A DNA stretch of 13,318 nt. It comes from Desulfobacterales bacterium. GTDB taxonomy: Bacteria; Desulfobacterota; Desulfobacteria; Desulfobacterales; C00003106. The notes beneath the pieces were generated by a model. The model saw only the letters and a list, made by a program, of their open reading frames with translations, did no database searches and was not told the origin of the DNA. How positions within the stretch are numbered: position 1 is the stretch's first letter; each line of letters begins with the position of its first letter. Location of the stretch: contig JAUWMN010000013.1 in NCBI GenBank assembly GCA_030613165.1, positions 1 through 13,318 on the forward strand, read 5' to 3'. A program made the position numbers and the translations under genes. Shown here in pieces: positions 6,925-13,318 of this stretch.

Positions 6925-7806
6925 ATGATCAAAAGCATGACCGCTTTTGGCAGAAGTGAAACAAAGTTAGATAATAGAGCGATTACAGTCGAAATACGTT
7001 CTCTGAACCATAGATATCGCGATATTGTTGTTAGGCTGCCAAGATATTTGATAGCGCTGGAAGATCGTATTAAAAAACTGATTGGAGCGCGAGTTTTTAG
7101 GGGGTCCATTGAACTAACGGTTGATGTCAAACATGACACAGAGTCGAATATTGACCTGCGGCTGAATGTTCCTCTTGCCGAATCTTATTATTCTCTTTTG
7201 AAAAAATTGAAAGAGGCGCTTAAGGTTGAGGAACCCATTTCATTGGATACGATACTTGCCTACGAAGGCATTGTAAGCGCCGAAAATGTTGAAATAGATC
7301 CGGATCAATTCTGGGATGGACTTTCATTATGTATTGGGGAAGCCCTTGATACAGTGGAAGAGATGAAAAGGACGGAAGGAATCGCACTGTGTAAAGATTT
7401 GTTGGAGCGTATCAGCGGAATTGAAGAAAGATTGAATAAAATCAGAGAACAGTCATCTTCTCTGTCTTTGATGTATTATAATCGGTTAAAAGAACGTGTT
7501 GTAAAATTGGCGGCAGATGTGGTAAAGGTGGATCCGAACCGTTTGGCGCAGGAAGCAGCTTTTTTGGCGGATAAGAGCGATATTAGCGAAGAGATTGTTC
7601 GCCTTTCAAGCCACTTGCGGCAGTTTCGCTCAATAATAGACTCAGAGGAGCCTTCAGGACGACCGCTTAATTTTTTACTGCAAGAGATGAACAGGGAGTC
7701 AAATACGATCGGTTCAAAAATCGGTGACGCCGAGTTGTCCCAGGTCGTGGTTGGGATTAAAAGTGAATTGGAGAAGATAAGAGAGCAGGTGCAAAATGTG
7801 GAATAG
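6925..7806 (+). CDS. yicC: YicC/YloC family endoribonuclease
   Basis: 293 residues, the standard length. The N-terminus MIKSMTAFGRSE and EIRSLNHRYRDIVVRLPR are the classic YicC_N start. The C-terminus contains LNFLLQEMNRESNTIGSKI (about residues 249-267), the most conserved segment of the DUF1732 part, followed by a helix ending REQVQNVE. Members are hexameric RNases; E. coli YicC was reported to promote decay of the small RNA RyhB, and Bacillus YloC is a related endoribonuclease. AAGGGA about nine bases upstream supports the ATG. The order yicC, remA, gmk is conserved in many bacteria, including Bacillus (yloC-remA-gmk). Both flanks carry the hairpin repeat, so mRNA around this gene may be processed or stabilised separately. 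Confidence 0.95.
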   Translation: MIKSMTAFGRSETKLDNRAITVEIRSLNHRYRDIVVRLPRYLIALEDRIKKLIGARVFRGSIELTVDVKHDTESNIDLRLNVPLAESYYSLLKKLKEALKVEEPISLDTILAYEGIVSAENVEIDPDQFWDGLSLCIGEALDTVEEMKRTEGIALCKDLLERISGIEERLNKIREQSSSLSLMYYNRLKERVVKLAADVVKVDPNRLAQEAAFLADKSDISEEIVRLSSHLRQFRSIIDSEEPSGRPLNFLLQEMNRESNTIGSKIGDAELSQVVVGIKSELEKIREQVQNVE

Positions 7807-7817
7807 TTCTTATTGCC

Positions 7818-7923
7818 TCACCGCAAAGACGCAAAGAACGCAAAGGAAAACTTGATGAAAAATGAAACAGGAAGAATCTTTAATGGGCTTTTAAGCTTTG
7901 CGTTCTTTGCGTCTTTGCGGTGA
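7818..7923 (+). repeat. Hairpin (REP/MITE-like) element, copy 2, between yicC and remA
   Basis: The arms 7818-7845 and 7896-7923 are perfect 28-base inverted repeats with a 50-base loop. The arm sequence equals the left arm of copy 1 at all 28 positions. It begins 11 bases after the yicC stop and ends 34 bases before remA. In RNA it would form a long stem that does not end in a U-run. Confidence 0.9.
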
Positions 7924-7957
7924 ATATTAGCATTTTTTTACTTGTTGAGGGGGGAGC

Positions 7958-8233
7958 ATGGAATCAAAGTTGTTAAATATTGGTTTTGGCAATATGGTAG
8001 TTTCAAATCGTGTAGTGGCTATTGTAACACCTAGTTCGGCTCCGATGAAGCGATTAAAAGATGATGCCAAGGAAGGTGCGCGCCTGGTTGACGCAACCCA
8101 TGGACGCCGTACCCGTTCTATTATTATTACTGACAGCAATCATGTCATTTTGTCTGCTGTGCAGGCTGAGACTATTTCCCAGCGATTCATGGCAGGGTAT
8201 GATTTAAAAGAGGAGAAGAATAAAATAGAATAA
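7958..8233 (+). CDS. remA: RemA family protein (DUF370)
   Basis: The 91-residue product is a complete DUF370/RemA protein. It starts [22 protein letters not shown], then has [40 protein letters not shown] and a charged tail (KEEKNKIE). In Bacillus subtilis RemA (YlzA) is a ring-forming DNA-binding activator of biofilm matrix and osmoprotection genes; in Gram-negative genomes the role is unproven. A strong GAGGGGGGAG precedes the ATG by a few bases. The TAA stop abuts the ATG of gmk with no spacer, so the two are translationally coupled, as in the conserved yicC-remA-gmk cluster. Family certain; regulatory role here inferred. Confidence 0.93.
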   Translation: MESKLLNIGFGNMVVSNRVVAIVTPSSAPMKRLKDDAKEGARLVDATHGRRTRSIIITDSNHVILSAVQAETISQRFMAGYDLKEEKNKIE

Positions 8234-8800
8234 ATGAGCAGGCAAGGACATCTTTTTATTGTTTCCGCGCCTTCAGGGGCAGGAAAGACCACCCTTTGTA
8301 ACGCGGTCTTAAAGGCGTTGCCTGGTCTTGAATATTCTGTTTCATACACCACCCGTTCTCCCAGAAAGGGGGAACAAGAAGGGGTGGACTATCATTTTAT
8401 TATCCAAGATATATTTTGTGAGAGAATAGAAAGCAATGATTGGGCGGAATGGGCGGAAGTCCATGGTAATTTCTATGGCACTTCCGCAAAAAAATTGGAA
8501 AAAACGCTTAATAGCGGAAAAGACGTATTGTTGGATATCGACACTCAGGGCGCCAAGAAACTCCGGAGCAGGTACCCCGATGCAACCTCGATTTTTATTA
8601 TGCCTCCTTCTTTTGAAGCGCTGAAAGAACGACTTGCAAAACGAGGCACTGACTCTGCCGAGTCTATCGCGCGTCGTCTTGAAGATGCAAAAAAAGAAAT
8701 GAGAGAAGCAGCCTCTTATGATGTCGTAATTACCAACGGTGACTTAAGTGTCGCTATTGCAGAACTGAAACAAGTTATAGCAGAGATCCGTGCGGCATAA
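8234..8800 (+). CDS. gmk: Guanylate kinase
   Basis: 188 residues, at the short end of the family's usual 185-210. It phosphorylates GMP to GDP with ATP in the cytoplasm. Visible motifs are the P-loop APSGAGKT (12-19), the GMP-binding YTTRSPRKGEQEGVDYHF (38-55), the lid-side WAEVHGNFYGT (73-83), DIDTQGAKKLR (101-111) and RRLEDAKKEM (147-156). All expected catalytic features are present. The start codon directly follows the remA stop; no independent Shine-Dalgarno is needed or clearly seen, though AGAGGAGAAG lies inside the end of remA. In many genomes rpoZ follows gmk, but here a 279-base gap and then the chemotaxis operon follow. Confidence 0.97.
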   Translation: MSRQGHLFIVSAPSGAGKTTLCNAVLKALPGLEYSVSYTTRSPRKGEQEGVDYHFIIQDIFCERIESNDWAEWAEVHGNFYGTSAKKLEKTLNSGKDVLLDIDTQGAKKLRSRYPDATSIFIMPPSFEALKERLAKRGTDSAESIARRLEDAKKEMREAASYDVVITNGDLSVAIAELKQVIAEIRAA

Positions 8801-8997
8801 ACTTTCATCGATCCCTCAATTCCCCAATTCTTAAGAGCATATTTTAAATCAGCATTTAGAATTCTATAAAAAAAATTAACGATTTTATTCTGTCCGGTTA
8901 TTTGAACCAACCTAAGGCTAAACAAAAAAAATCCCTTATAGATATATGTCGCAAGCAAATATGGACCGCACGCAATGGAAATTGACCGGGATATTCA
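8801..8997. other. AT-rich intergenic region after gmk
   Basis: I see no gene here. A weak palindrome (AATTCTTAA at about 8827, TTTAGAATT at about 8856) followed by a run of A could help end the gmk transcript, but the stem is short and AT-rich. The next recognisable signal is the sigma-28-type promoter at 8998. Confidence 0.5.
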
Positions 8998-9024
8998 TAA
9001 AAAAACACTTAGTTTAACCGATAA
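8998..9024 (+). promoter_or_regulatory. Sigma-28 (FliA)-type promoter of the chemotaxis operon
   Basis: TAAA (8998-9001), a 15-base spacer, then ACCGATAA (9017-9024). The FliA consensus is TAAA-N15-GCCGATAA, so only the first base of the -10 element differs and the spacing is exact. Transcription would start near 9031, leaving about 50 bases before the first gene at 9080. The gene content downstream (chemotaxis) is what sigma-28 normally drives. Confidence 0.75.
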
Positions 9025-9079
9025 GGATGATAACATCGACAGGGCCTCCATAGCGCACGAGTAAAGGAGTGGATAACTT

Positions 9080-9379
9080 ATGGATAATATTGTGACAGAC
9101 CAACAAAATGGAAACCAGATTTTAAAACTTAGGGGGGTACTCTCCATTTCAGAGGCAGGCGAGATAAGGGATGCCCTGATAAAGGAGATCAGCGAGAACG
9201 AGCATCCTGAAATCGATCTTGGTGAGGTTGAAGAAATAGACGCCGGAATACTTCAACTTTTGTGTTCAGCGATAAAATCAGCTGAAAGCGAAGGTAAGGA
9301 ACTTTACTGGTCGAATATATCTGAGGCATGTATTGAAGCCGCCCAGTCTGCTGCAATGTTCAAGGATAAATGGTTTTAG
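9080..9379 (+). CDS. STAS-domain protein of the chemotaxis operon
   Basis: The 99-residue product is a single STAS domain. It has a beta strand (QILKLRGVLSISEAGEIRDAL), then DLGEVEEIDAGILQLLCSAIKSAES (about 47-70), then a last strand and helix. At the site where SpoIIAA-type proteins carry D-[ST]-[SA]-G, this protein reads D54-A55-G56, so the usual phosphorylated Ser/Thr is absent. Similar stand-alone STAS proteins open che clusters in many Desulfobacterota and Bacteroidota; their role is unsettled. AAAGGAG about nine bases upstream supports the ATG. It is the first gene after the sigma-28-type promoter, and cheY follows 48 bases later. Binding to CheA or a receptor array, rather than anti-anti-sigma activity, is my guess from context. 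Confidence 0.85.
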   Translation: MDNIVTDQQNGNQILKLRGVLSISEAGEIRDALIKEISENEHPEIDLGEVEEIDAGILQLLCSAIKSAESEGKELYWSNISEACIEAAQSAAMFKDKWF

Positions 9380-9387
9380 TACGAGCC

Positions 9388-9408
9388 ACGGACAACGGTC
9401 AACGGACA
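9388..9408 (+). repeat. Short heptamer repeat (ACGGACA/ACGGTCA) between the STAS gene and cheY
   Basis: Three adjacent heptamers, ACGGACA, ACGGTCA and ACGGACA, fill 9388-9408 in the 48-base gap. It is a 7-bp array of different sequence from the one after rlmE but of the same period. Confidence 0.6.
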
Positions 9409-9427
9409 TTTCCAAAGGGAACAGATC

Positions 9428-9793
9428 ATGGCAAAAACGATCATGACGGTTGACGACTCTACAAGTATCAGGGAGATGTTAATTTGTACGCTAAAACAGG
9501 CGGGTTATAATGTAATAGAGGCGGTAGACGGCAGGGACGCGCTGACAAAACTCAACGACGCAAAGATTCACATGGTTATAACGGACCTTAATATGCCAAA
9601 TGTCGACGGCATCGCATTGATAGAGGAGATTCGTGCGACACCCGCGTATAAATTCGTACCCATTATTATGCTTACCACTGAATCGCATCCGGAAAAGAAG
9701 GTACAGGGTAAACAGGCAGGGGCTACCGGTTGGATCGTTAAGCCTTTCGAACCCGATCAACTTCTTGCGGTAATAAAAAAAGTGATTGGTTAA
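9428..9793 (+). CDS. cheY: Chemotaxis response regulator CheY
   Basis: 121 residues, a lone receiver domain. The acidic pocket is D9-D10 (TVDDS), the phosphoacceptor is D53 in ITDLNMP, the switch Thr is in MLTTES (T83/T84), the aromatic position is W102 in GATGWIVKPF, and the lysine is K105. There is no output domain. Phosphorylated by CheA, such proteins bind the flagellar switch. AAAGGGA (9414-9420) lies seven bases before the ATG. The gene is followed by cheA in the same operon, so pairing with that kinase is likely. Trp instead of Tyr/Phe at the switch aromatic is seen in other CheY-like proteins and is not by itself disabling. Confidence 0.95.
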   Translation: MAKTIMTVDDSTSIREMLICTLKQAGYNVIEAVDGRDALTKLNDAKIHMVITDLNMPNVDGIALIEEIRATPAYKFVPIIMLTTESHPEKKVQGKQAGATGWIVKPFEPDQLLAVIKKVIG

Positions 9794-9802
9794 ACAAGAT
9801 GA

Positions 9803-9816
9803 TCTCGTAAAAAGTC
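9803..9816. repeat. 14-bp match to the end of the 11948-12132 element
   Basis: TCTCGTAAAAAGTC here is identical to 11955-11968, the inner part of the left terminal repeat of the element between cheA and cheR. It lies in the 46-base gap between cheY and cheA. It may be the remnant of an excised or decayed copy. Confidence 0.5.
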
Positions 9817-9827
9817 TTGAGTTTAAT

Positions 9828-9834
9828 AAAGGAG
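9828..9834 (+). promoter_or_regulatory. Ribosome binding site that fixes the start of cheA
   Basis: AAAGGAG lies five bases before the ATG at 9840. The frame is open upstream to a TTG at 9786, but those 18 codons run through the repeat remnant and have no Shine-Dalgarno, so the ATG is the true start. Confidence 0.8.
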
Positions 9835-9839
9835 ATATC

Positions 9840-11942
9840 ATGGACGCAAGCGATAAATTTGCTCAGACATATCTTGAAGAGGCCGGAGAGCTGCTGGCGG
9901 AATTGGAGACAGCAGTGCTTGATCTCGAAGACGATATGGAAAATCCAGAGTTGGTAAACTGTATTTTTCGGGCCATGCATACTATAAAAGGCTCCGGAGC
10001 TATGTTCGGTTTTGATGAGATAGCAGATTTTGCGCATTATGTAGAAACCTTTCTTGATAAAATTCGAGAGGGAGAACTTGCTGTAAGCAAGGAAATAATT
10101 GATCTAATACTGGTTTCCCGGGATGAAATCAACCGCATGTTGAATGCCCTCAATAATGTAGAGACCGATGAGCAGGACAGGCGGGATGAGATTATAAAAT
10201 CCTTTGCTCAGTTTGCTGATGGCCATAGCTCAGGTCTCGCAGAAGAGTCAGAAGAGCCGGCTACTCCATCCGATTCACCGCCACAAAGAAGCACGAAACA
10301 GCAGAAGGTGTATCGCATACGTTTCAAAGCCGGGCCGGATCTGTTCCTGCACGGTATAAATCCGTTGGGATTGATTGCGGAATTATCGGAATTGGGAGAA
10401 CTGCAAGCACACTTTTTACCGGAGTATATACCTCACCTGTCTGATATTGATCCTGAGAAGTGCTATTTAGCCTGGGATATGGTTTTGAATACCGATGTTG
10501 AAGAGAACGCTATCCAGGATGTCTTTATCTTTGTTCTGGATAAAAGCGAGGTTCAGATTGTAAATATAAGTAGTGCGGCAGAAGAAGGAAGCGGTCTTCA
10601 ACCAAAGTTAGGAGAAATACTCATTAACCGCGGAGATGTTTCATCCAATCAGGTTAAGGATGCCTTAACTCGCCTCGGAGAGTTGCTGCAAGAATCCGGG
10701 GCTGTTTCGCGGGAAAAAATCAATTCCGCCCTGTCAGAACAGAACACCGCAAAAAAATACCGGGCTGTAAGCAAACCAACAAGCATCCGTGTTCCTGCTG
10801 AAAAACTTGATTTCTTAGTCAATATCGTTGGTGAGCTGGTAACCACCCAGGCCCAGTTGAGTCAGGCAGCCACCGGCGTCACGAGCGCTGAACTATTGTG
10901 CGCCGTAGAGGGGATTGAGCGTCTCAGCGAAGAATTGCGAGATTGTGTTCTGGGCATCCGGATGCTACCTATTAATACTCTTTTCAGTAAATTTAAGCGT
11001 ATGGTACGCGACCTGGCGTCGGACCTTGGAAAGGAGGTCGATTTTGTCACAGAGGGAGCTGAAACCGAGCTCGACAAAACGGTTATCGAACGGATCAATG
11101 ATCCGCTTGTCCACCTTATACGAAATTGTATTGATCATGGCATAGAGACTCCGGAGGAGAGGAAGAGAATGGGCAAACCGCCGAGGGGGACTGTAACACT
11201 GACGGCGACCCATGCTGAAGGTGAAGTCGTAATACGTATTCACGACGACGGCAACGGGTTGGATTCCGAGGCAATAGCGGCAAAAGCCTTCGAAAAAGGG
11301 CTCATAGAAAGTACTGACAACCTTTCTGAATCATATCTCTTTAAGCTTATCTTTGAGCCCGGCTTTTCTACCGCAAACAGCGTAACCGATGTATCCGGCC
11401 GCGGGGTAGGTATGGACGTCGTCAAGCGTGAGATCGATTCATTGCGAGGAGCTATCGATATTACCAGCGAACAAGGAAAAGGCACAGAGATTATCCTTCG
11501 TCTCCCCTTAACATTGGCGATTATCGATGGGCTGATCGTATCAGTAGCCAAGGAACAGTATGTCATGCCTCTGCACTGCGTAAAAGAATGTGTAGAGTTA
11601 ACTCGGGACGATGTAGAAAAGGCTCACGGAAAACGTATCATTGCGTTGAGAGACGAACTCGTACCGTATATCCGGTTGCGAGAGGAGTTCAGTATAAAAA
11701 GTGAAGAACACGATATCGAGCAGGTGGTTATTGTGGAAACAGAGGGCACCAGAGTCGGGGTAGTAATAGACGAAATCATCGGAGAAAAGCAAGCCGTGAT
11801 CAAATCGTTGGCCAAAGTATTCCACGGAGTTGAGGGGATATCCGGAGCCACTATAATGGGTGACGGAGCAGTGGCGTTGATCCTTGACGTGGCCCAACTG
11901 GTCCGTACCGCATGCAGGCGTGAGGAAGCAATGTACCATTAA
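9840..11942 (+). CDS. cheA: Chemotaxis histidine kinase CheA
   Basis: 700 residues from the ATG supported by AAAGGAG. An HPt (P1) domain spans about 1-125 with the phosphorylated H47 in FRAMHTIKGSGAMFGF. A domain at about 155-245 (YRIRFKAGPDLFLHGINPL... CYLAWDMVL) sits where P2 would be. A linker at 257-302 holds two LGE-L---G-V repeats. Dimerisation (P3) is about 315-380 (SIRVPAEKLDFLVNIVGELV). The ATPase (P4) has NDPLVHLIRNCIDHG (N-box, 420-434), DDGNGLD (469-475) and GRGVGMDVV (520-528). The CheW-like P5 domain is 560-690. It receives signals from receptors through CheW and phosphorylates CheY and CheB. All catalytic residues are present. A short gap with a repeat remnant separates it from cheY; the repeat element at 11948 follows. 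No cheW is visible nearby. Confidence 0.97.
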   Translation: MDASDKFAQTYLEEAGELLAELETAVLDLEDDMENPELVNCIFRAMHTIKGSGAMFGFDEIADFAHYVETFLDKIREGELAVSKEIIDLILVSRDEINRMLNALNNVETDEQDRRDEIIKSFAQFADGHSSGLAEESEEPATPSDSPPQRSTKQQKVYRIRFKAGPDLFLHGINPLGLIAELSELGELQAHFLPEYIPHLSDIDPEKCYLAWDMVLNTDVEENAIQDVFIFVLDKSEVQIVNISSAAEEGSGLQPKLGEILINRGDVSSNQVKDALTRLGELLQESGAVSREKINSALSEQNTAKKYRAVSKPTSIRVPAEKLDFLVNIVGELVTTQAQLSQAATGVTSAELLCAVEGIERLSEELRDCVLGIRMLPINTLFSKFKRMVRDLASDLGKEVDFVTEGAETELDKTVIERINDPLVHLIRNCIDHGIETPEERKRMGKPPRGTVTLTATHAEGEVVIRIHDDGNGLDSEAIAAKAFEKGLIESTDNLSESYLFKLIFEPGFSTANSVTDVSGRGVGMDVVKREIDSLRGAIDITSEQGKGTEIILRLPLTLAIIDGLIVSVAKEQYVMPLHCVKECVELTRDDVEKAHGKRIIALRDELVPYIRLREEFSIKSEEHDIEQVVIVETEGTRVGVVIDEIIGEKQAVIKSLAKVFHGVEGISGATIMGDGAVALILDVAQLVRTACRREEAMYH

Positions 11943-11947
11943 TAAAA

Positions 11948-12132
11948 TTGATAGTCTCGTAAAAAGTCGCCAAACACCCTATGCCGTCATTCCCGCGAAG
12001 CTTGTCCTCGACCCTGATCGGAGAGCGGGAATCCAGTAATATCAGATGGTTCTGGACTCCCGCCTTCGCGGGAGTGACAGAAAGCCTGTCCTCGACCCTG
12101 ATCGGGGATTGGACTTTTTACGACGCCATCAA
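11948..12132. mobile_element. MITE-like palindromic repeat element between cheA and cheR
   Basis: Terminal inverted repeats of 21 bases (11948-11968 and 12112-12132) match at 18 positions and share the core TCGTAAAAAGTC. The same 8 bases, AAAATTGA, occur at 11944-11951 and 12131-12138, which could be a target duplication, though they overlap the terminal repeats. Inside, 11986-12000 plus 12025-12036 pair with 12052-12078, giving a GC-rich stem (TCCCGCGAAG / CTTCGCGGGA). A block with TGTCCTCGACCCTGATCGG occurs twice (about 12003-12021 and 12087-12105); the first copy interrupts the left arm. There is no transposase, so a parent element elsewhere would be needed. I recall this type of repeat as common in Desulfobacterota. 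Confidence 0.8.
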
Positions 12133-12202
12133 AATTGAACATTTTGTAATTGTCTCAAAGGTTTTGATTACTTTCGAATGAAGAATAGGAATAGCATTAG
12201 AT

Positions 12203-13069
12203 ATGCATAGTAACACATCAATATTGATACCCGCTAATACCAAGATGTCTGACGCAGAGTTTAGACGATTTAGTGAATTTATACACAAAAGGGTTGGGAT
12301 CAATTTGCAACCAGCAAAAAAAACTATGCTGATTTCACGGCTTCTGAAGAGATTACGGAGTCTCAAAATACAAAGTTTTTCCGATTACTACGATTATCTT
12401 ATGAGCCCGAAGGGTCAGAAAAACGAAGTCATTCATATGATTGACGTAGTGAGCACCAACAAGACCGATTTTTTTCGAGAGTCCGCACACTTTGATTTTT
12501 TGACAAATAAAGCGCTTCCAGAGATTGTGTTAGAGGAGAAGAAGTGGAATATGAGGAAGATCAATGTATGGAGCGCCGGCTGCTCGTCAGGTGAAGAAGC
12601 ATATACATTAGCTGTCGTAATTGCAGACTTTTTAGAGTCCTATCCAAAGACAACGTTTTCGATTTTTGCCACTGATATTTCACAACAGATGTTAATAACC
12701 GCGGAGCAGGCTGTATATGCCCAAGACACTGTTAAGCATATCCCTTTACGCTATGTGCATAAATATTTTTTGCGGGGTGAGCGGAGCCAAACCGGTTTTT
12801 ATCGTATTGTGCCGAAATTGAGAAGTTGTGTACAAGTTAGATATTTTAACCTGATGGAAAGCTTCTCTCCAATACGGACTAAGATGGATTTTATCTTTTG
12901 TCGCAATGTAATGATCTATTTTAATCGGGATACACGGGAGACATTGGTAAATAAATTTTATAATCAATTAAACAATGGAGGATGCTTGTTTATCGGAAAT
13001 TCAGAAACCCTCAATGGATTGGACACCAAATTCAGACAGACAGGGCCTACTATCTATCGTAAGGATTAG
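12203..13069 (+). CDS. cheR: Chemotaxis protein methyltransferase CheR
   Basis: 288 residues, normal for the family. The N-terminal helical domain (about 16-80) begins MSDAEFRRFSEFIHKRVGI. The catalytic domain has STNKTDFFRE (84-93), the SAM-binding loop WSAGCSSGEEAYT (123-135), ATDIS with D158, and FIFCRNVMIYF (230-240). It transfers methyl groups from SAM to glutamates of chemoreceptors, opposed by CheB, whose gene follows. A weak AGGAA lies about 11 bases before the ATG at 12203. An internal ATG at 12245, just before the conserved part, is less favoured because it has no Shine-Dalgarno at all. No extra C-terminal domain (for example TPR) is present. The 134 bases before the start code for nothing else outside the repeat element. 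Confidence 0.95.
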   Translation: MHSNTSILIPANTKMSDAEFRRFSEFIHKRVGINLQPAKKTMLISRLLKRLRSLKIQSFSDYYDYLMSPKGQKNEVIHMIDVVSTNKTDFFRESAHFDFLTNKALPEIVLEEKKWNMRKINVWSAGCSSGEEAYTLAVVIADFLESYPKTTFSIFATDISQQMLITAEQAVYAQDTVKHIPLRYVHKYFLRGERSQTGFYRIVPKLRSCVQVRYFNLMESFSPIRTKMDFIFCRNVMIYFNRDTRETLVNKFYNQLNNGGCLFIGNSETLNGLDTKFRQTGPTIYRKD

Positions 13070-13091
13070 GAATATAGAAAAGAGCGAATAG

Positions 13092-13318
<227 letters not shown>

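Noticed and set aside
6755..7923. CRISPR array formed by the GCAAAGA-type repeats
   Set aside because: Only two widely spaced, internally inverted copies with a gene between them; there are no regular spacers and no cas genes.
8825..8880. Intrinsic terminator after gmk
   Set aside because: The possible stem is short and AT-rich, and the following run is A rather than T on the plus strand, so it does not meet the usual criteria.
8975..9064. A 29-codon ORF ending 15 bases before the STAS gene
   Set aside because: No ribosome binding site, no recognisable similarity, and the sigma-28-type promoter lies inside it, so it would not be transcribed intact from that promoter.
9786..9839. Longer cheA start at TTG 9786
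   Set aside because: It overlaps the end of cheY, has no ribosome binding site and runs through a repeat remnant; AAAGGAG correctly precedes the ATG at 9840.
11981..12181. 66-codon ORF across the cheA-cheR gap
   Set aside because: It is a translation of the MITE-like element (its repeated SLSSTLIG comes from the repeated DNA block) with no ribosome binding site.

Overview
The window looks like a chromosomal segment of a flagellated, Gram-negative bacterium, most likely a member of the Desulfobacterota (former Deltaproteobacteria). The clues are a DUF4416 gene next to yebC, a yicC-remA-gmk cluster, a CheA with the linker typical of delta-type CheA proteins, and small intergenic repeats (hairpins with the GCAAAGACGCAAAG core and TCTCGTAAAAAGTC-ended elements) of kinds I remember from that phylum. 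The assignment is an inference; no marker gene settles it. Base composition is moderate (low-to-mid 40s % GC by eye).

Region 1 (1-132) is the 3' end of a gene on the plus strand, probably an O-methyltransferase. Region 2 (193-4703, minus strand) is a tight four-gene operon. In transcription order it encodes a secreted YkuD-domain protein with two NTF2-like domains (Csd6/Pgp2 type), an uncharacterised single-pass membrane coiled-coil protein, a secreted M14/M99 peptidase with the Gln-type zinc site of Helicobacter Csd4, and a bactofilin. Genes overlap or are separated by 1-11 bases. Together they resemble the Helicobacter/Campylobacter peptidoglycan-trimming and bactofilin cell-shape machinery packed into one transcription unit, and the membrane protein is a plausible but undescribed bridge between the cytoplasmic bactofilin and the periplasmic enzymes. 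This is the most interesting part of the window.

Region 3 (4798-8800, plus strand) is a housekeeping run: rlmE (with a near-consensus promoter that would make a leaderless mRNA), yebC, a DUF4416 gene overlapping yebC by 4 bases, yicC, remA (DUF370) and gmk. It is peppered with small repeats: a heptamer array that forms the end of rlmE, and two copies of a hairpin element flanking yicC, one of which supplies the C-terminus of the DUF4416 protein.

Region 4 (8998-13318, plus strand) is a chemotaxis operon: a sigma-28 (FliA) type promoter, then a STAS protein, cheY, cheA, cheR and the start of cheB, cut by the window edge. A 185-bp MITE-like element lies between cheA and cheR, and a 14-bp match to its end lies between cheY and cheA. 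The STAS protein lacks the usual phosphorylatable Ser/Thr, and the CheA linker carries two short repeats resembling the MshEN c-di-GMP-binding motif. cheW and receptor genes are not in the visible part.
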